From: Amycolatopsis vastitatis
GTDB taxonomy: Bacteria; Actinomycetota; Actinomycetes; Mycobacteriales; Pseudonocardiaceae
Direction of reading: 5' to 3'
DNA length: 64,000 nucleotides
NCBI RefSeq assembly: GCF_002234595.1
Contig: NZ_NMUL01000026.1
Location: 1-64,000 of the forward strand
Position numbers and translations under genes: made by a program. The notes beneath the pieces are model-generated. The model did no database searches, had not been told where the DNA came from, and worked only from the letters and a program-made list of their open reading frames with translations. The first letter of the stretch is position 1. Every line of letters starts with the position of its first letter. Positions 1 to 8,637 of the stretch are shown piece by piece.

Positions 1-242
1 GCTTCTGCGACCCGCACGCCCCCTGGCAACGCGGGAGCAACGAGAACACCAACGGCCTGCTGCGCCAGTACTTCCCCAAAGGCACCGACCTCGCCAACCA
101 CACCGCAGAGCACCTCGACACCGTCGCGGCCGAGCTCAACGACCGACCCAGAATGACCCTCGACTGGGACACCCCAGCCGAACGCATGACACAGTTACTC
201 ACCACCACCCACAACCAGCAGCAGTGTTGCAACGACTCCTAG
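1..242 (+). CDS. IS30-family transposase, C-terminal part (5' end outside window)
   Basis: The frame opens at base 3 and runs 79 codons to TAG at 240-242. It begins FCDPHAPWQRGSNENTNGLL and continues with RPRMTLDWDTPAER. This is the end of an IS30-type DDE integrase core, where the glutamate of the DDE triad lies in the GSNENTNG segment. The enzyme cuts and joins the ends of its own element. Only this end is visible, so intactness cannot be judged. The reading frame is undamaged. Family assignment is firm from the motif; whether the element is active is unknown. Confidence 0.9.
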   Translation, partial: FCDPHAPWQRGSNENTNGLLRQYFPKGTDLANHTAEHLDTVAAELNDRPRMTLDWDTPAERMTQLLTTTHNQQQCCNDS

Positions 243-255
243 AAACCGCCGAGGG
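1..255 (+). mobile_element. Right-hand end of an IS30-type insertion sequence
   Basis: The transposase fragment ends at 242. The sequence around its stop, GTTGCAACGACTCCTAG, is the likely inner part of the right terminal inverted repeat. The left end lies outside the window, so the exact border and any target duplication cannot be fixed. The element abuts the end of an ABC exporter gene that converges on it. Confidence 0.5.
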
Positions 256-272
256 CGGGGGAGTTTTCGGTG

Positions 273-1055
273 TCAGGCGTCGCGGCGACGCAGGACCGCC
301 GTTCCCGCCAGCAGAGCCGCCGCGGCCCAGGCCGCGCAGATCGCCAGCCCCACCCAAGGCGCGTAGGGCGCGGGTGTCATCGTGATCGGGTTGGGTTGCC
401 CGGTCTCGACCATCGCGTTGACCCCGGCGATCCCCGGGAAGTACGGCACCGCCTCGGGCAACCCCAGCGACGCCACAATCAGCGGCAGCGGCACCAGCAG
501 CACGATCACCGACACCAGCGTCCCGGCCGCGCTGCGCAGCGCCCAGCCGGTTCCCGTGCACAACAGTCCCAGCAGGGCGAAGTACCCGCCCATGCCGGAC
601 GCCGTCGTGAAGCCCGCCTCCAGAGACGTCGGCAGGCCGTGGCCGTCCTTCACCGCGCCCGCCAGTGCCATTCCGGCGCACGCCAGCAGCACTCCGTACG
701 CGAACAGCACCGGCAGCAGCACCGCTGCCTTCGCCACGACGACCCGGGACCGCACCGGTGTCCACAGCAGTGTCGAACGGATGCCGCCGCCGGCGTACTC
801 GCTCGTCACGAACAGCGTCGCCAGCGCGATCACCGCGAACTGCGTCAGGTAGAAGCCGCCGCCGAGGGCGATCGTGTGTGCGCCTTCCGGCCGGTCGCCG
901 TAGCGCTGGGCGATGCCCGACAGCGTGCCGTAGCCCAGCATCAGCGCGGCCCCCGTGGCCAGGCACCACCACGTTGCCCGGACCGACCAGAACTTCGTCC
1001 ACTCCGCGGCCACCGCTCCGGACAAGCCGCCACGCCTTTCAACAGAAGCAGTCAT
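273..1055 (-). CDS. ABC-2 type transporter permease subunit
   Basis: A 260-residue integral membrane protein. After a short cytoplasmic N-terminus (SGAVAAEWTKFWSVR, typical of ABC-2 permeases) there are about six hydrophobic segments, near residues 28-46, 65-88, 105-130, 145-168, 175-198 and 230-252. It should form the membrane channel of a small exporter with the ATPase encoded just upstream. Its ATG overlaps the ATPase stop (ATGA, 1052-1055), so the two are translationally coupled. The substrate is not shown by sequence; relatives export drugs, lantibiotics or lipids. Confidence 0.9.
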   Translation of the reverse strand: MTASVERRGGLSGAVAAEWTKFWSVRATWWCLATGAALMLGYGTLSGIAQRYGDRPEGAHTIALGGGFYLTQFAVIALATLFVTSEYAGGGIRSTLLWTPVRSRVVVAKAAVLLPVLFAYGVLLACAGMALAGAVKDGHGLPTSLEAGFTTASGMGGYFALLGLLCTGTGWALRSAAGTLVSVIVLLVPLPLIVASLGLPEAVPYFPGIAGVNAMVETGQPNPITMTPAPYAPWVGLAICAAWAAAALLAGTAVLRRRDA

Positions 1056-1966
1056 GCCGAAACCCCGTATTCCACCGAAGAAGCGGTCAGTTCCATGTAC
1101 GCCTGTTCGAGCGACGCCGTCCGCTCGGCGAGGCCGTGCACGCGGATCCCGAGTTCGTGCACGAGGTCCCCGACGCGGGTGACGTCGAGGCCGTCCACCA
1201 CCAGCTCGCCCGACTCGCCCGGGTGCGTCAGCCCGCCCTCGGCGTGCAACCGCGCGTCCAGCGAGGAGCGTTCGGCGGCGTCCGGGACGCGCACTGACAC
1301 CGTCGTGCGGGAGTTGCCCGCGATGAACTCCGCGACCGGCGCGTCGGCCAGCAGCCTGCCCTTGCCGATGACGATCAGGTGGTCGGCGGTCAGCTGCATC
1401 TCGCTCATCAGGTGGCTCGAGACGAACACGGTCCGCCCCTCGGCCGCCAGCGACCGCATCAGCTGCCGCACCCAGCGGACGCCGTCCGGGTCGAGGCCGT
1501 TGACCGGCTCGTCGAACAGCAGGACACCGGGGTCGCCGAGCAGCGCGCCCGCGATGCCCAGCCGCTGGCCCATGCCGAGCGAAAACTGGCCGGCCCGCTT
1601 GCCGGCGACGTCGGAGAGCCCGACGGTCGCGAGTACTTCTTCGACACGGCGGGAAGCGATCCCGTTGCTGCGCGCCATGGCCAGCAAGTGCTTCCCGGCA
1701 CTGCGGCCGGGGTGCAGGGCCTTCGCGTCGAGCAGCGCGCCGACTTCGCGCAGCGGGTGCCGCAGCTCGCCGTAGCGCCGCCCGCCGACCAGGACTTCGC
1801 CGTCCTGCGGGTGGTCGAGCCCGACGGTCATCCGCATCGTCGTCGACTTCCCGGCGCCGTTGGGGCCGAGGAACCCGGTCACCTGGCCCGGTGCGACGTC
1901 GCAGGTGAGCGCGTCGACGACGGTCTTCTCCCCGTAGCGCTTCGTGAGTTTTCGAAGCGTGATCAT
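1052..1966 (-). CDS. ABC transporter ATP-binding protein (ABC-2 exporter type)
   Basis: A 304-residue nucleotide-binding subunit. Walker A is GPNGAGKS (residues 34-41), the signature is FSLGMGQRLGI (near 130), Walker B is GVLLFDEP, and the switch histidine lies in SSHLMSE. The C-terminal 90 residues match the regulatory extension of DrrA/CcmA-type exporters. ATG at 1966 follows GGGAGG at good spacing. It pairs with the coupled permease downstream. No regulator gene is adjacent, and the substrate is unknown. Confidence 0.92.
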   Translation of the reverse strand: MITLRKLTKRYGEKTVVDALTCDVAPGQVTGFLGPNGAGKSTTMRMTVGLDHPQDGEVLVGGRRYGELRHPLREVGALLDAKALHPGRSAGKHLLAMARSNGIASRRVEEVLATVGLSDVAGKRAGQFSLGMGQRLGIAGALLGDPGVLLFDEPVNGLDPDGVRWVRQLMRSLAAEGRTVFVSSHLMSEMQLTADHLIVIGKGRLLADAPVAEFIAGNSRTTVSVRVPDAAERSSLDARLHAEGGLTHPGESGELVVDGLDVTRVGDLVHELGIRVHGLAERTASLEQAYMELTASSVEYGVSA

Positions 1967-2067
1967 GGTTTCCCTCCCGGTTTCGCCTGTCTCCGGGAGT
2001 CTGCGGTTTCCGGGGCACCGGGGGCATCGGACGACGGTCGCGGACCACCCCCGACTTTCGGCAGGGT

Positions 2068-4452
2068 TCAGGCGCGGCGGCGGGTGTGCCGGGTCGGGAC
2101 GGCGGTGGCGGGGTCCTCCGGCCACGGGTGCTTCGGGTAGCGGCCGCGCAGGTCCGCGCGCACCGCCGGGTAGCCGCTGGTCCAGAAGGACCCGAGGTCG
2201 CCGGTGATCGCCGCCGGGCGGCCGGCGGGGGAGAGCAGGTGCAGCACCACCGAGACACCGGCGATCACCGGGGTTTCGGTCCAGCCGAAGGTTTCCTGGA
2301 GCTTCACGGCCAGCACCGGCCGGTCGCCGCGGTAGTCGACGCGGATGCGGGAGCCCGACGGGACTTCGAGGCGGTCGGGGGCGAGCTCGTCCAGCCTGGC
2401 GGCGTCCGGCCAGGGGAGGAGGGCCTTCAACGCCGTGCCCGCGTCGATGGCGGCGAGATCGGCTTTGCGGCGGGCGTGCCCGAGATCCAGCCAACTGTCC
2501 ACCTTGGACAGCAGAGTGGCGTCGTCCATCGGCGGCCACGGTTCGCCGAGTGCGCGGTGGAGGAACGCCATGCGCTCCCGGAGGCGAGTGCCGGTCTCGC
2601 TCCACTTCAGGAGGCCGAGGCCGTTCTCGCGGAGTCCGGTCACGAGGGCGTCGCGGACGTCGGCGTCCTTCAGAGGCTTCTCGGCCAGGGTGATGGCGCC
2701 GAGCCTGCGGACGCGCCGCGCGACGACGTCGCCGTCCCAGGCGACTTCGTCCACTTCGGACAGGAGGGCGGGTGCGGCGCGGGTGGCCAGGCGCTCGTCG
2801 GCGGCCGCGGCGAGGCGGATGGTGCCGTGGGCGCGGCCGGGGTCGCGGGTGGCTTCGGCGATCGCCAGCCATTCGGCGTCGAGGCCGCTGCCGGGCGGGA
2901 GTTCGGCGGCGGTGCCCCCGGCCATGAGGTAGACGGGAGCGCCGCCGGGACGGCGCCGGGCGAGCCGTTCGGGATGGGCGAGGGCGACGACCAGCGCGGG
3001 ATCCGGCTTTCCTGCGCCGGCCACGAGCTTGGCGAGGCGTTGCACTTCGCGTTTCCAGCGGCGTGCGCCGTCGTCCCCCGCCGAGCGCAGGCGGCGCAGC
3101 TCAGCCTCCACGTCGGTCAGCGTGCCGCCCGCGTCCAGCAGCGCCACCACTTCGGCCGCGTTCCGGGCGCCGGTTTCCGCAGCGCCGTCCAGCAGGGCCC
3201 GGGCCAGCCGTGGGTGCAGGCCCAGCTCGGCCATCCGCCGTCCGCGCGGGGTGACCGTTCCCGAAGCATCCGTCGCGCCGAGCGTCGCCAGCAAAGCACG
3301 TCCCGCCGCCAGCGCGCCCTCGCCCGGCGGGTCCCACCAGGCCAGACCGCTGCCGTCGGGGGTCGACCAGCACGCCAGCTCCAAGGCCAGCCGGGCCAGC
3401 TCGGCCGTGCGGATCTCCGGCTCGGGGTACGCCGGCAACGTCGCCTGCTCGTGTTCGGCCCAGCAACGGTAAGCCCGCCCGGGTGCCTCACGGCCCGCGC
3501 GGCCGGAACGCTGCGTGGCCACCGCCGCCGACACGCGCACCGTGGCCAGGCCCGGCAGCCCGCGCCGGTGGTCCACGCGCGGCACGCGGGCCAGCCCCGA
3601 ATCCACCACCGCGCGCACGCCCGGCACCGTCAGGCTCGACTCCGCCACCGCCGTCGCCAGCACCACCCGGCGCCGGTCACGCGGCCGCAGCGCGTCGTCC
3701 TGGTGCGCCGCCGACAGCCTCCCGTGCAGCGGTAGAACGTCTACATCGGACAAACGCAACAGTCCGGCCGTCCGCGCGATCTCGCCCGCGCCGGGGAGGA
3801 AGGCCAGTACGTCACCGTCCCCTTCGGACAGTGCCGTTCGCGTCGCGCGGGCCACCGTGGCTTCGACGCGCTCGCCGCGAGCCGGCGGGACGTACGAGAA
3901 GGTCACCGGGTAGGTCCGCGCCGAGGCCGTGACGACCGGGGCGTCGCCGAGCAGGGCCGCGAGCCGCCCGGACGCGACTGTCGCCGACGTCGCCAGCAGC
4001 CGGAGGTCCTCGCGCAGCCCGGCGCGGACGTCGAGGAGCAGCGCGAGCAGCAGGTCCGCGTCCAGGTGCCGCTCGTGGCATTCGTCGAGCAGGACCGTCG
4101 AGACGCCGGGCAGCTCCGGATCGCCCTGGACGCGCCGCACCAGCAGTCCCGACGTCACGACCTCGATCCGGGTCCGCGCCGACACCTTGCGGTCGCCGCG
4201 CACGGCGTACCCGACGGTTTCGCCGACCGGCTCGCCGAGGATCGCCGCCATCCGCGCCGCCGCGGCCCGCGCCGCCAGCCGCCGCGGCTCGGCGACCACG
4301 ACGCGGCCATCGCCGGCCTCAGCCAGCGCCAGCGGGACCAGCGTCGTCTTCCCCGTGCCTGGCGGCGCGACGAGCACCGCGGCACCGTGCGCGTCGAGCG
4401 CGGCGACGACATCGGGCAGCACGGACCGGACCGGCAGGTCGGGGAGCTTCAC
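2068..4452 (-). CDS. hrpB: ATP-dependent helicase HrpB
   Basis: A 794-residue DEAH-type superfamily 2 helicase. Walker A is APPGTGKT (29-36) and motif II is DECH (123-126). SATV and QRSGRAGR correspond to motifs III and VI. A C-terminal HrpB domain follows, ending in a PWPEDPATAVPTRHTRRR tail. Length fits the family (about 800-850). Bacterial HrpB is an RNA-helicase-like protein whose role is poorly defined. GTG at 4452 overlaps the stop of the lipoprotein gene (GTGA, 4449-4452), so it is probably translated from the same message. That pairing with a solute-binding lipoprotein is unusual. Confidence 0.93.
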   Translation of the reverse strand: MKLPDLPVRSVLPDVVAALDAHGAAVLVAPPGTGKTTLVPLALAEAGDGRVVVAEPRRLAARAAAARMAAILGEPVGETVGYAVRGDRKVSARTRIEVVTSGLLVRRVQGDPELPGVSTVLLDECHERHLDADLLLALLLDVRAGLREDLRLLATSATVASGRLAALLGDAPVVTASARTYPVTFSYVPPARGERVEATVARATRTALSEGDGDVLAFLPGAGEIARTAGLLRLSDVDVLPLHGRLSAAHQDDALRPRDRRRVVLATAVAESSLTVPGVRAVVDSGLARVPRVDHRRGLPGLATVRVSAAVATQRSGRAGREAPGRAYRCWAEHEQATLPAYPEPEIRTAELARLALELACWSTPDGSGLAWWDPPGEGALAAGRALLATLGATDASGTVTPRGRRMAELGLHPRLARALLDGAAETGARNAAEVVALLDAGGTLTDVEAELRRLRSAGDDGARRWKREVQRLAKLVAGAGKPDPALVVALAHPERLARRRPGGAPVYLMAGGTAAELPPGSGLDAEWLAIAEATRDPGRAHGTIRLAAAADERLATRAAPALLSEVDEVAWDGDVVARRVRRLGAITLAEKPLKDADVRDALVTGLRENGLGLLKWSETGTRLRERMAFLHRALGEPWPPMDDATLLSKVDSWLDLGHARRKADLAAIDAGTALKALLPWPDAARLDELAPDRLEVPSGSRIRVDYRGDRPVLAVKLQETFGWTETPVIAGVSVVLHLLSPAGRPAAITGDLGSFWTSGYPAVRADLRGRYPKHPWPEDPATAVPTRHTRRRA

Positions 4453-5279
4453 TTCTGGGTGACCTCGGGGGGTGGGGGCAGCTGGTAACCGGACGGGCCG
4501 ATGTTCGCGTTGAGCGAGCGCAGCCATTCGCCGGAGGAGATCATCTTCCGGATCGCGTCGTCGACCGCGGCCACACCCTGGGTGTCGCCCTTGCGCAGGC
4601 CGATGCCGTAGTTCTCCTTCGAAAACGGCTTCCCGACGAGCTTCAGCAGCTCGGGGTCGCGCGCGACATAGCCTGCCAGGATGACGGCGTCCGTGGTGAC
4701 CGCGTCGATCTGCCCGGCGAGCAGCGCGGTCACGCAGTCGGAGTACCGCGGGTATTCGACCAGCTGGACGGCTTGGGCGAACCTGTCCTTCACCTGCTGG
4801 GCCGGTGTCGAGCCGGTGACCGAGCACAGCCGCCGCCCGTTGAGCGCCTCCGGGCCGCTGATGTCGGCCGACGTCCGGCGCACCAGCAGGTCCTGGCCGG
4901 TGGTGAAGTACGGCCCGGCGAACGACACGAGCTGCTCGCGCTTGGCGGTGATCGAGTACGTCGCCACGACCAGGTCGACGGCGCCGGAGGTGAGGTCCGT
5001 CTCGCGCGTCGCCGACGTCGTCTCGCGCCAGGTGATGTCCTTCGCCGGGACGCCCAGCTCCGAAGCGACGAAAGTGGCGACATCGACGTCGAACCCGACG
5101 AACCGGCCGTCCACGGTGTGCTCCGAAAGGCCTGGCGCGTCGAACCGGATGCCGATGGTCAGGTGATCCGTGGCACTCGCCCGGGTGACCAGCGAATCGG
5201 TGGGCGAGACGTGGCTCGGCCCGCACGCCGACACCGTGACCAGGAGCAACGCCGAACCGAGGAGCGTGCGCCACCGCAT
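4449..5279 (-). CDS. Amino-acid ABC transporter substrate-binding lipoprotein (glutamate type)
   Basis: A 276-residue family 3 solute-binding protein. It has a lipoprotein signal with lipobox VSAC (acylated Cys19), then a two-lobed domain carrying IGIRFDAPGL, GFDVDVA and VDLVVATYSIT, typical of GluB/GlnH binding proteins. It should sit on the outer face of the membrane and bind a polar amino acid. No permease or ATPase gene is beside it; the next gene is a helicase. It may serve a transporter elsewhere or act in sensing. ATG at 5279 follows GGAGGGAG. Confidence 0.88.
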   Translation of the reverse strand: MRWRTLLGSALLLVTVSACGPSHVSPTDSLVTRASATDHLTIGIRFDAPGLSEHTVDGRFVGFDVDVATFVASELGVPAKDITWRETTSATRETDLTSGAVDLVVATYSITAKREQLVSFAGPYFTTGQDLLVRRTSADISGPEALNGRRLCSVTGSTPAQQVKDRFAQAVQLVEYPRYSDCVTALLAGQIDAVTTDAVILAGYVARDPELLKLVGKPFSKENYGIGLRKGDTQGVAAVDDAIRKMISSGEWLRSLNANIGPSGYQLPPPPEVTQK

Positions 5280-5333
5280 CCAGCCGCTCCCTCCGCCACT
5301 GTCCTGCCTCACGAAGTTCTCAGGTCCTCCCGT

Positions 5334-5339
5334 TAGCCT
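5334..5339 (+). promoter_or_regulatory. -10 element of a leaderless promoter (MauE-like gene)
   Basis: TAGCCT lies six bases before the GTG at 5346, and no ribosome binding site is seen. That is the actinobacterial leaderless arrangement, where transcription would start at the start codon. No good -35 is visible. Confidence 0.5.
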
Positions 5340-5345
5340 AAGTGC

Positions 5346-5873
5346 GTGGTGCGACCGTCCCAACCCGTGCTGAACACCGTCGGCACGCTCGCCCGGCTCG
5401 GGCTGGCGGCCGTCTGGCTCGTTTCCGGTGCGCTGAAGCTGGCGGATCCCGGGCAGACGCTGATCGCGGTGCAGGCGTACGACGTGCTGCCGGACGCACT
5501 CGAAGACGTGGTGGCCATCGCGCTGCCGCTGGTCGAACTCGTGCTCGGGCTGTTCCTGCTCGCGGGCTTGGCGACCCGGTGGGCCGCCGGTGCCGCCCTG
5601 GTGCTGCTGCTCGTGCTCATCGCCGGGATCGCCCAATCGTGGGCCCGCGGCCTGAGCATCGACTGCGGGTGCTTCGGCGGCGGCGGCCAGGTGGCGGCGG
5701 GGCAGACGGAGTACCCGCAAGAGATCCTCCGTGACACGGGGTTCGCGCTGCTGGCCGTGTGGCTGCTGGCGCGGCCGCGCACCTGGCTGTCGATCGACGG
5801 CTGGCTGGCGCGAGGTCGCGGGAACTCGGGCGAGCCCGAACACGACTACTCGGGTATCGCGGAAGGGAACTGA
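5346..5873 (+). CDS. MauE/DoxX-like integral membrane protein
   Basis: A 175-residue protein with four hydrophobic segments (about 15-32, 55-75, 80-98, 132-148). The pair Cys107-Gly-Cys109 lies in SIDCGCFGGGG between helices 3 and 4. MauE-family proteins pass electrons through such cysteines in disulfide formation or reduction. The next gene, seven bases downstream, is a DsbA-like thioredoxin-fold protein, so the two probably form a membrane thiol-redox relay for exported proteins. GTG at 5349 is an equally possible start. The fold assignment is good; the direction of electron flow is inferred. Confidence 0.85.
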   Translation: MVRPSQPVLNTVGTLARLGLAAVWLVSGALKLADPGQTLIAVQAYDVLPDALEDVVAIALPLVELVLGLFLLAGLATRWAAGAALVLLLVLIAGIAQSWARGLSIDCGCFGGGGQVAAGQTEYPQEILRDTGFALLAVWLLARPRTWLSIDGWLARGRGNSGEPEHDYSGIAEGN

Positions 5874-5879
5874 TACACA

Positions 5880-6683
5880 GTGGGTGGAGCTGAGCGGACC
5901 GCTCGGAAGCGTCGTCAGGCCGCGCAGGCCGGTCCGAAGGTGGTCGCGCAGGCCAGGGGGACGTCCGACCGGCGGAAGTGGATCATCGGCATCGGTGCCG
6001 TGGTCGTCGTGGCCGCGCTCGTGATCGGCGGCGTGCTCTGGACGATCGCGGACCGGAACAAGACCAAGGGCCAGATCATCAACCCCGGCGAGACGACGAG
6101 CGCGCTGACGGGCGATGTCACCCAGAAGCGTGACGGCGTCGTCGTCACCGTCGGCAAGACCGGCGCCAAGGCGTCGATCGACGTCTACGCGGACTTCCTC
6201 TGCCCGATCTGCGGCGAGTTCGAGAAGCAGTACAAGACCGACATCGAGCAGGCGATCAACGACGGCAAGCTGCAGGTCCGCTACCACATGGTGCCGCTGC
6301 TCAACCAGCGCTCGAGCCCGCCGGGCTACTCGCTCGACTCGGCGAACGCGGCGCTGGCTGCCGCCGACGCGGGCAAGTTCCTCCAGTTCCACGACGCGTT
6401 GTTCGCTAACCAGCCCGAAGAGGGCAAGCGCGGCTACGACAAGACGCAGCTGATCGAGCTCGGCAAGAACGTCGGGATCACCGACCCGGCGTTCGCGCAG
6501 ACGGTCAACGCCGGCACCTACGACGAGCAGCTGAACACCGCGTTCCAGCAGATCGAGAACGACCCGAAGCTGGCGCAGGACTTCGGCGGCGGCCAGCGCG
6601 GTTTCGGTACGCCGACAGTCACCGCGAACGGCTCTGTCGTGTCCTGGCAGGACCCGAACTGGCTCAAGAAGGTCACCGGCTGA
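5880..6683 (+). CDS. DsbA-like membrane-anchored thiol-disulfide oxidoreductase
   Basis: A 267-residue protein with an Arg/Lys-rich cytoplasmic tail, one membrane helix (about 34-56) and an exported thioredoxin-4 domain. The active site is Cys108-Pro-Ile-Cys111 (ADFLCPICGEFE); GFGTPTV carries the cis-proline loop. It resembles mycobacterial and Streptomyces DsbA-type proteins that form or isomerise disulfides in secreted proteins. GTG at 5880 follows GGAAGGGA. It sits directly after a MauE-like gene, its likely redox partner. Confidence 0.9.
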   Translation: MGGAERTARKRRQAAQAGPKVVAQARGTSDRRKWIIGIGAVVVVAALVIGGVLWTIADRNKTKGQIINPGETTSALTGDVTQKRDGVVVTVGKTGAKASIDVYADFLCPICGEFEKQYKTDIEQAINDGKLQVRYHMVPLLNQRSSPPGYSLDSANAALAAADAGKFLQFHDALFANQPEEGKRGYDKTQLIELGKNVGITDPAFAQTVNAGTYDEQLNTAFQQIENDPKLAQDFGGGQRGFGTPTVTANGSVVSWQDPNWLKKVTG

Positions 6684-6793
6684 CTCCGGGCAATTCGCCC
6701 ACCCGGGTACGGATCGTCGACTAGGCTGACTCTCGCAGCAGGGGAACCGGGGGGGCCGCGCGCACGTCGCACCCTCGGTGACAGGGAGGGCCA

Positions 6794-7129
6794 GTGGACG
6801 GTTCGCATTCGGGGTTTCACGTCGACGACGGCGCGTACACGCGCTACGCGCGCGAAGTCGACCCGCTCGGTGAAGACGTCAAGGGTGCGGCCGAGAGGCA
6901 CGTCGGCCCGCACGTGACGCTCGGCGGCCACGGCTTCTCGGAAATGGGCGGCGAGTCCGGCTTCTCCGGCGCCTACAGCGGCCGGATGCGTGCGCTGCAG
7001 GAGAAGATGCACCGCGTCGGCGGCGGCTGGCGGCAGGTCGGTGAAGCCGCCCGGCAGACCGACCGCAACTACACGGCCGTCGAAGCCGAGCACGGCGACG
7101 TCATGCGGCGGCTCGGTGGCGACGCGTGA
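6794..7129 (+). CDS. EspC-like type VII secretion target protein
   Basis: A 111-residue helical protein resembling the ESX EspC/DUF2580 family. It has a charged N-terminus with FHVDDGAYTRYAREVD, a central GFSGAYSGRM stretch and a long helix to the end. Such proteins are small ESX substrates or their chaperone-like partners. It is the first gene of a four-gene set with an NlpC/P60 hydrolase and two YbaB-like proteins. GTG at 6794 follows AGGGAGGG. A TAGGCT box at 6722-6727 is the likely -10. No ESX core component is nearby. Confidence 0.75.
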   Translation: MDGSHSGFHVDDGAYTRYAREVDPLGEDVKGAAERHVGPHVTLGGHGFSEMGGESGFSGAYSGRMRALQEKMHRVGGGWRQVGEAARQTDRNYTAVEAEHGDVMRRLGGDA

Positions 7130-8250
7130 CCGAGCACACCGATCAGCTGGTCCGGCACAGCCTGGACACGACGAACCAGTTCGCGCTGAAGCTGCGGCAC
7201 GACCCCGTCGCCATCACCGGCGCGCGGGACGCGCACGTCGCGCTGCAGACGTCGGTGGGCCGGACCCGCGACCACGCGGCCGGCCAGCGCGTCAACCTCG
7301 CTTCCGCCAGTTCGGGCTCGACGACCGACCGCGCCACCGCGACGTCGCAGAGCTTGGAGAAGGAGGTCCAGGACCTCCTCGACGAGAGTGCCGAGATCGA
7401 GAAGGCCGTCACCGAGGCGGCCGAGACGCTGCACGTCGGCGAGATCAAGAACGACCAGGTCCGCGACCAGATCATCAAAGAGATTTCGGCGTCGATGAAG
7501 GCGCTCGAAGCGGTGAAGACCATCCAGCCGCCGGAGAGCCGCGCGGCCGCGTCGCGCGACATCCTGATGAAGCTGCAGACGAAGATCGGTCAGCTGACCG
7601 GCCAGGCCGCGACGTTCAGCGAGCAGACGATCAACCAGCTCACCGACATCGGCACCCGGCTCGGCGGCGAGCAGACGACGTCGGCGTCTTCGGCCGCTTC
7701 CTCGACGAAAGTCGGGTCGTCCTTCAACAGCGACAGCGGCTACTCCGGCGGCGGCTCGGGCGGTTCTCACGGCGGAGGCGGCGGCGGAGGTGGGGGCGGC
7801 GGCACCGTGCACAAGCCGCGGCTGCCGGTCGCGATCCCGCCGCAGCCCGGCTCCGGCGTCGCGATCAACCTGCCCGGCGGCAAGCAGGTCATGGCGCCCA
7901 ACGAAACCGCGGCCAAGGCCGTGCGCGCCGCCCTGTCGCAGCTCGGCGTGCCGTACGTCTGGGGCGGGACCGCGCGCGGTGTCGGCCTCGACTGCAGCGG
8001 GCTGACGATGACGTCGTACCAGGACGCGGGGCTGCAGCTGCCGCGGACGGCGGCGCAGCAGACGGTCGGGGCCGAGGTGCCTTCGATCGACCAGCTGCTG
8101 CCCGGCGACCTCGTCGTGTGGTCCGGGCACGTGGCGATGGTGATCGGCGACGGCCAGATGGTCGAGGCGGGCGACCCGGTGCAGATCAGCAAGATCCGCA
8201 CGACGAACGCGGGACAGTCGTTCATCGGCTTCTACCGGCCTACGGGGTGA
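7126..8250 (+). CDS. NlpC/P60 family peptidoglycan hydrolase with ESX-like N-terminus
   Basis: A 374-residue protein. Residues 1-180 are largely helical and resemble WXG100-type helical hairpins. Residues 200-228 form a Gly/Ser-rich linker. Residues 260-372 are an NlpC/P60 domain with catalytic Cys290 (GLDCSG) and His335 (SGHVAMVIG). It should cut cell-wall peptides after export. No Sec signal peptide is seen, which fits type VII export. GTG overlaps the previous stop (GTGA, 7126-7129). The operon context suggests wall remodelling linked to ESX secretion. Confidence 0.88.
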   Translation: MTEHTDQLVRHSLDTTNQFALKLRHDPVAITGARDAHVALQTSVGRTRDHAAGQRVNLASASSGSTTDRATATSQSLEKEVQDLLDESAEIEKAVTEAAETLHVGEIKNDQVRDQIIKEISASMKALEAVKTIQPPESRAAASRDILMKLQTKIGQLTGQAATFSEQTINQLTDIGTRLGGEQTTSASSAASSTKVGSSFNSDSGYSGGGSGGSHGGGGGGGGGGGTVHKPRLPVAIPPQPGSGVAINLPGGKQVMAPNETAAKAVRAALSQLGVPYVWGGTARGVGLDCSGLTMTSYQDAGLQLPRTAAQQTVGAEVPSIDQLLPGDLVVWSGHVAMVIGDGQMVEAGDPVQISKIRTTNAGQSFIGFYRPTG

Positions 8251-8253
8251 GTT

Positions 8254-8637
8254 GTGGCTGAATTCGACGCGGATCTGGCGGTTTCGCGGATCACCGAGCA
8301 GGCGTCACGGGCGGGCGCGGAGGTTTCCGCGCGCCTGGCCCGCTCGGGTCCGGTGGTGGGCAAGGCGTCGTCCGACGGCATCGAGGTCCAGGTGGCGCCG
8401 GGCGGCCTGCTGACCGGTGTGACGATCCACCGGTCGGCGCTCCGGCACGGGTCGGCGGTGATCGCCGACCAGATCGTCGAACTCGCGCAGCGCGCGACCC
8501 GGCGCGCGGGCGACCGCATGTACCACGCCCTTTCGTCCGTTGTGGACGCTTCTCAACTGGAAACCCTGGGCTACGAACCGATTCCGGACGACGATCCGGA
8601 CGCCGAGACCTACTCGTACGGAAGGGACCCGAGGTGA
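8254..8637 (+). CDS. YbaB/EbfC-like protein in ESX accessory operon
   Basis: A 127-residue protein. The pattern is a charged helix (residues 1-28), a strand pair around VQVAPGGLLTGVTI, a second helix and an acidic tail. This resembles the YbaB/EbfC fold of nucleoid-associated proteins, often found beside ESX-type genes in actinobacteria (compare EspL). The role could be DNA binding or chaperoning; sequence alone does not decide. It lies three bases after the NlpC/P60 gene and overlaps the next gene. Confidence 0.65.
   Translation: MAEFDADLAVSRITEQASRAGAEVSARLARSGPVVGKASSDGIEVQVAPGGLLTGVTIHRSALRHGSAVIADQIVELAQRATRRAGDRMYHALSSVVDASQLETLGYEPIPDDDPDAETYSYGRDPR

Noticed and set aside
270..1775. 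Long plus-strand open frame opposite the ABC exporter genes
   Set aside because: Antisense to two genes with clear motifs; its translation is Arg/Pro/Ala-rich with no family signal, as expected in GC-rich DNA.
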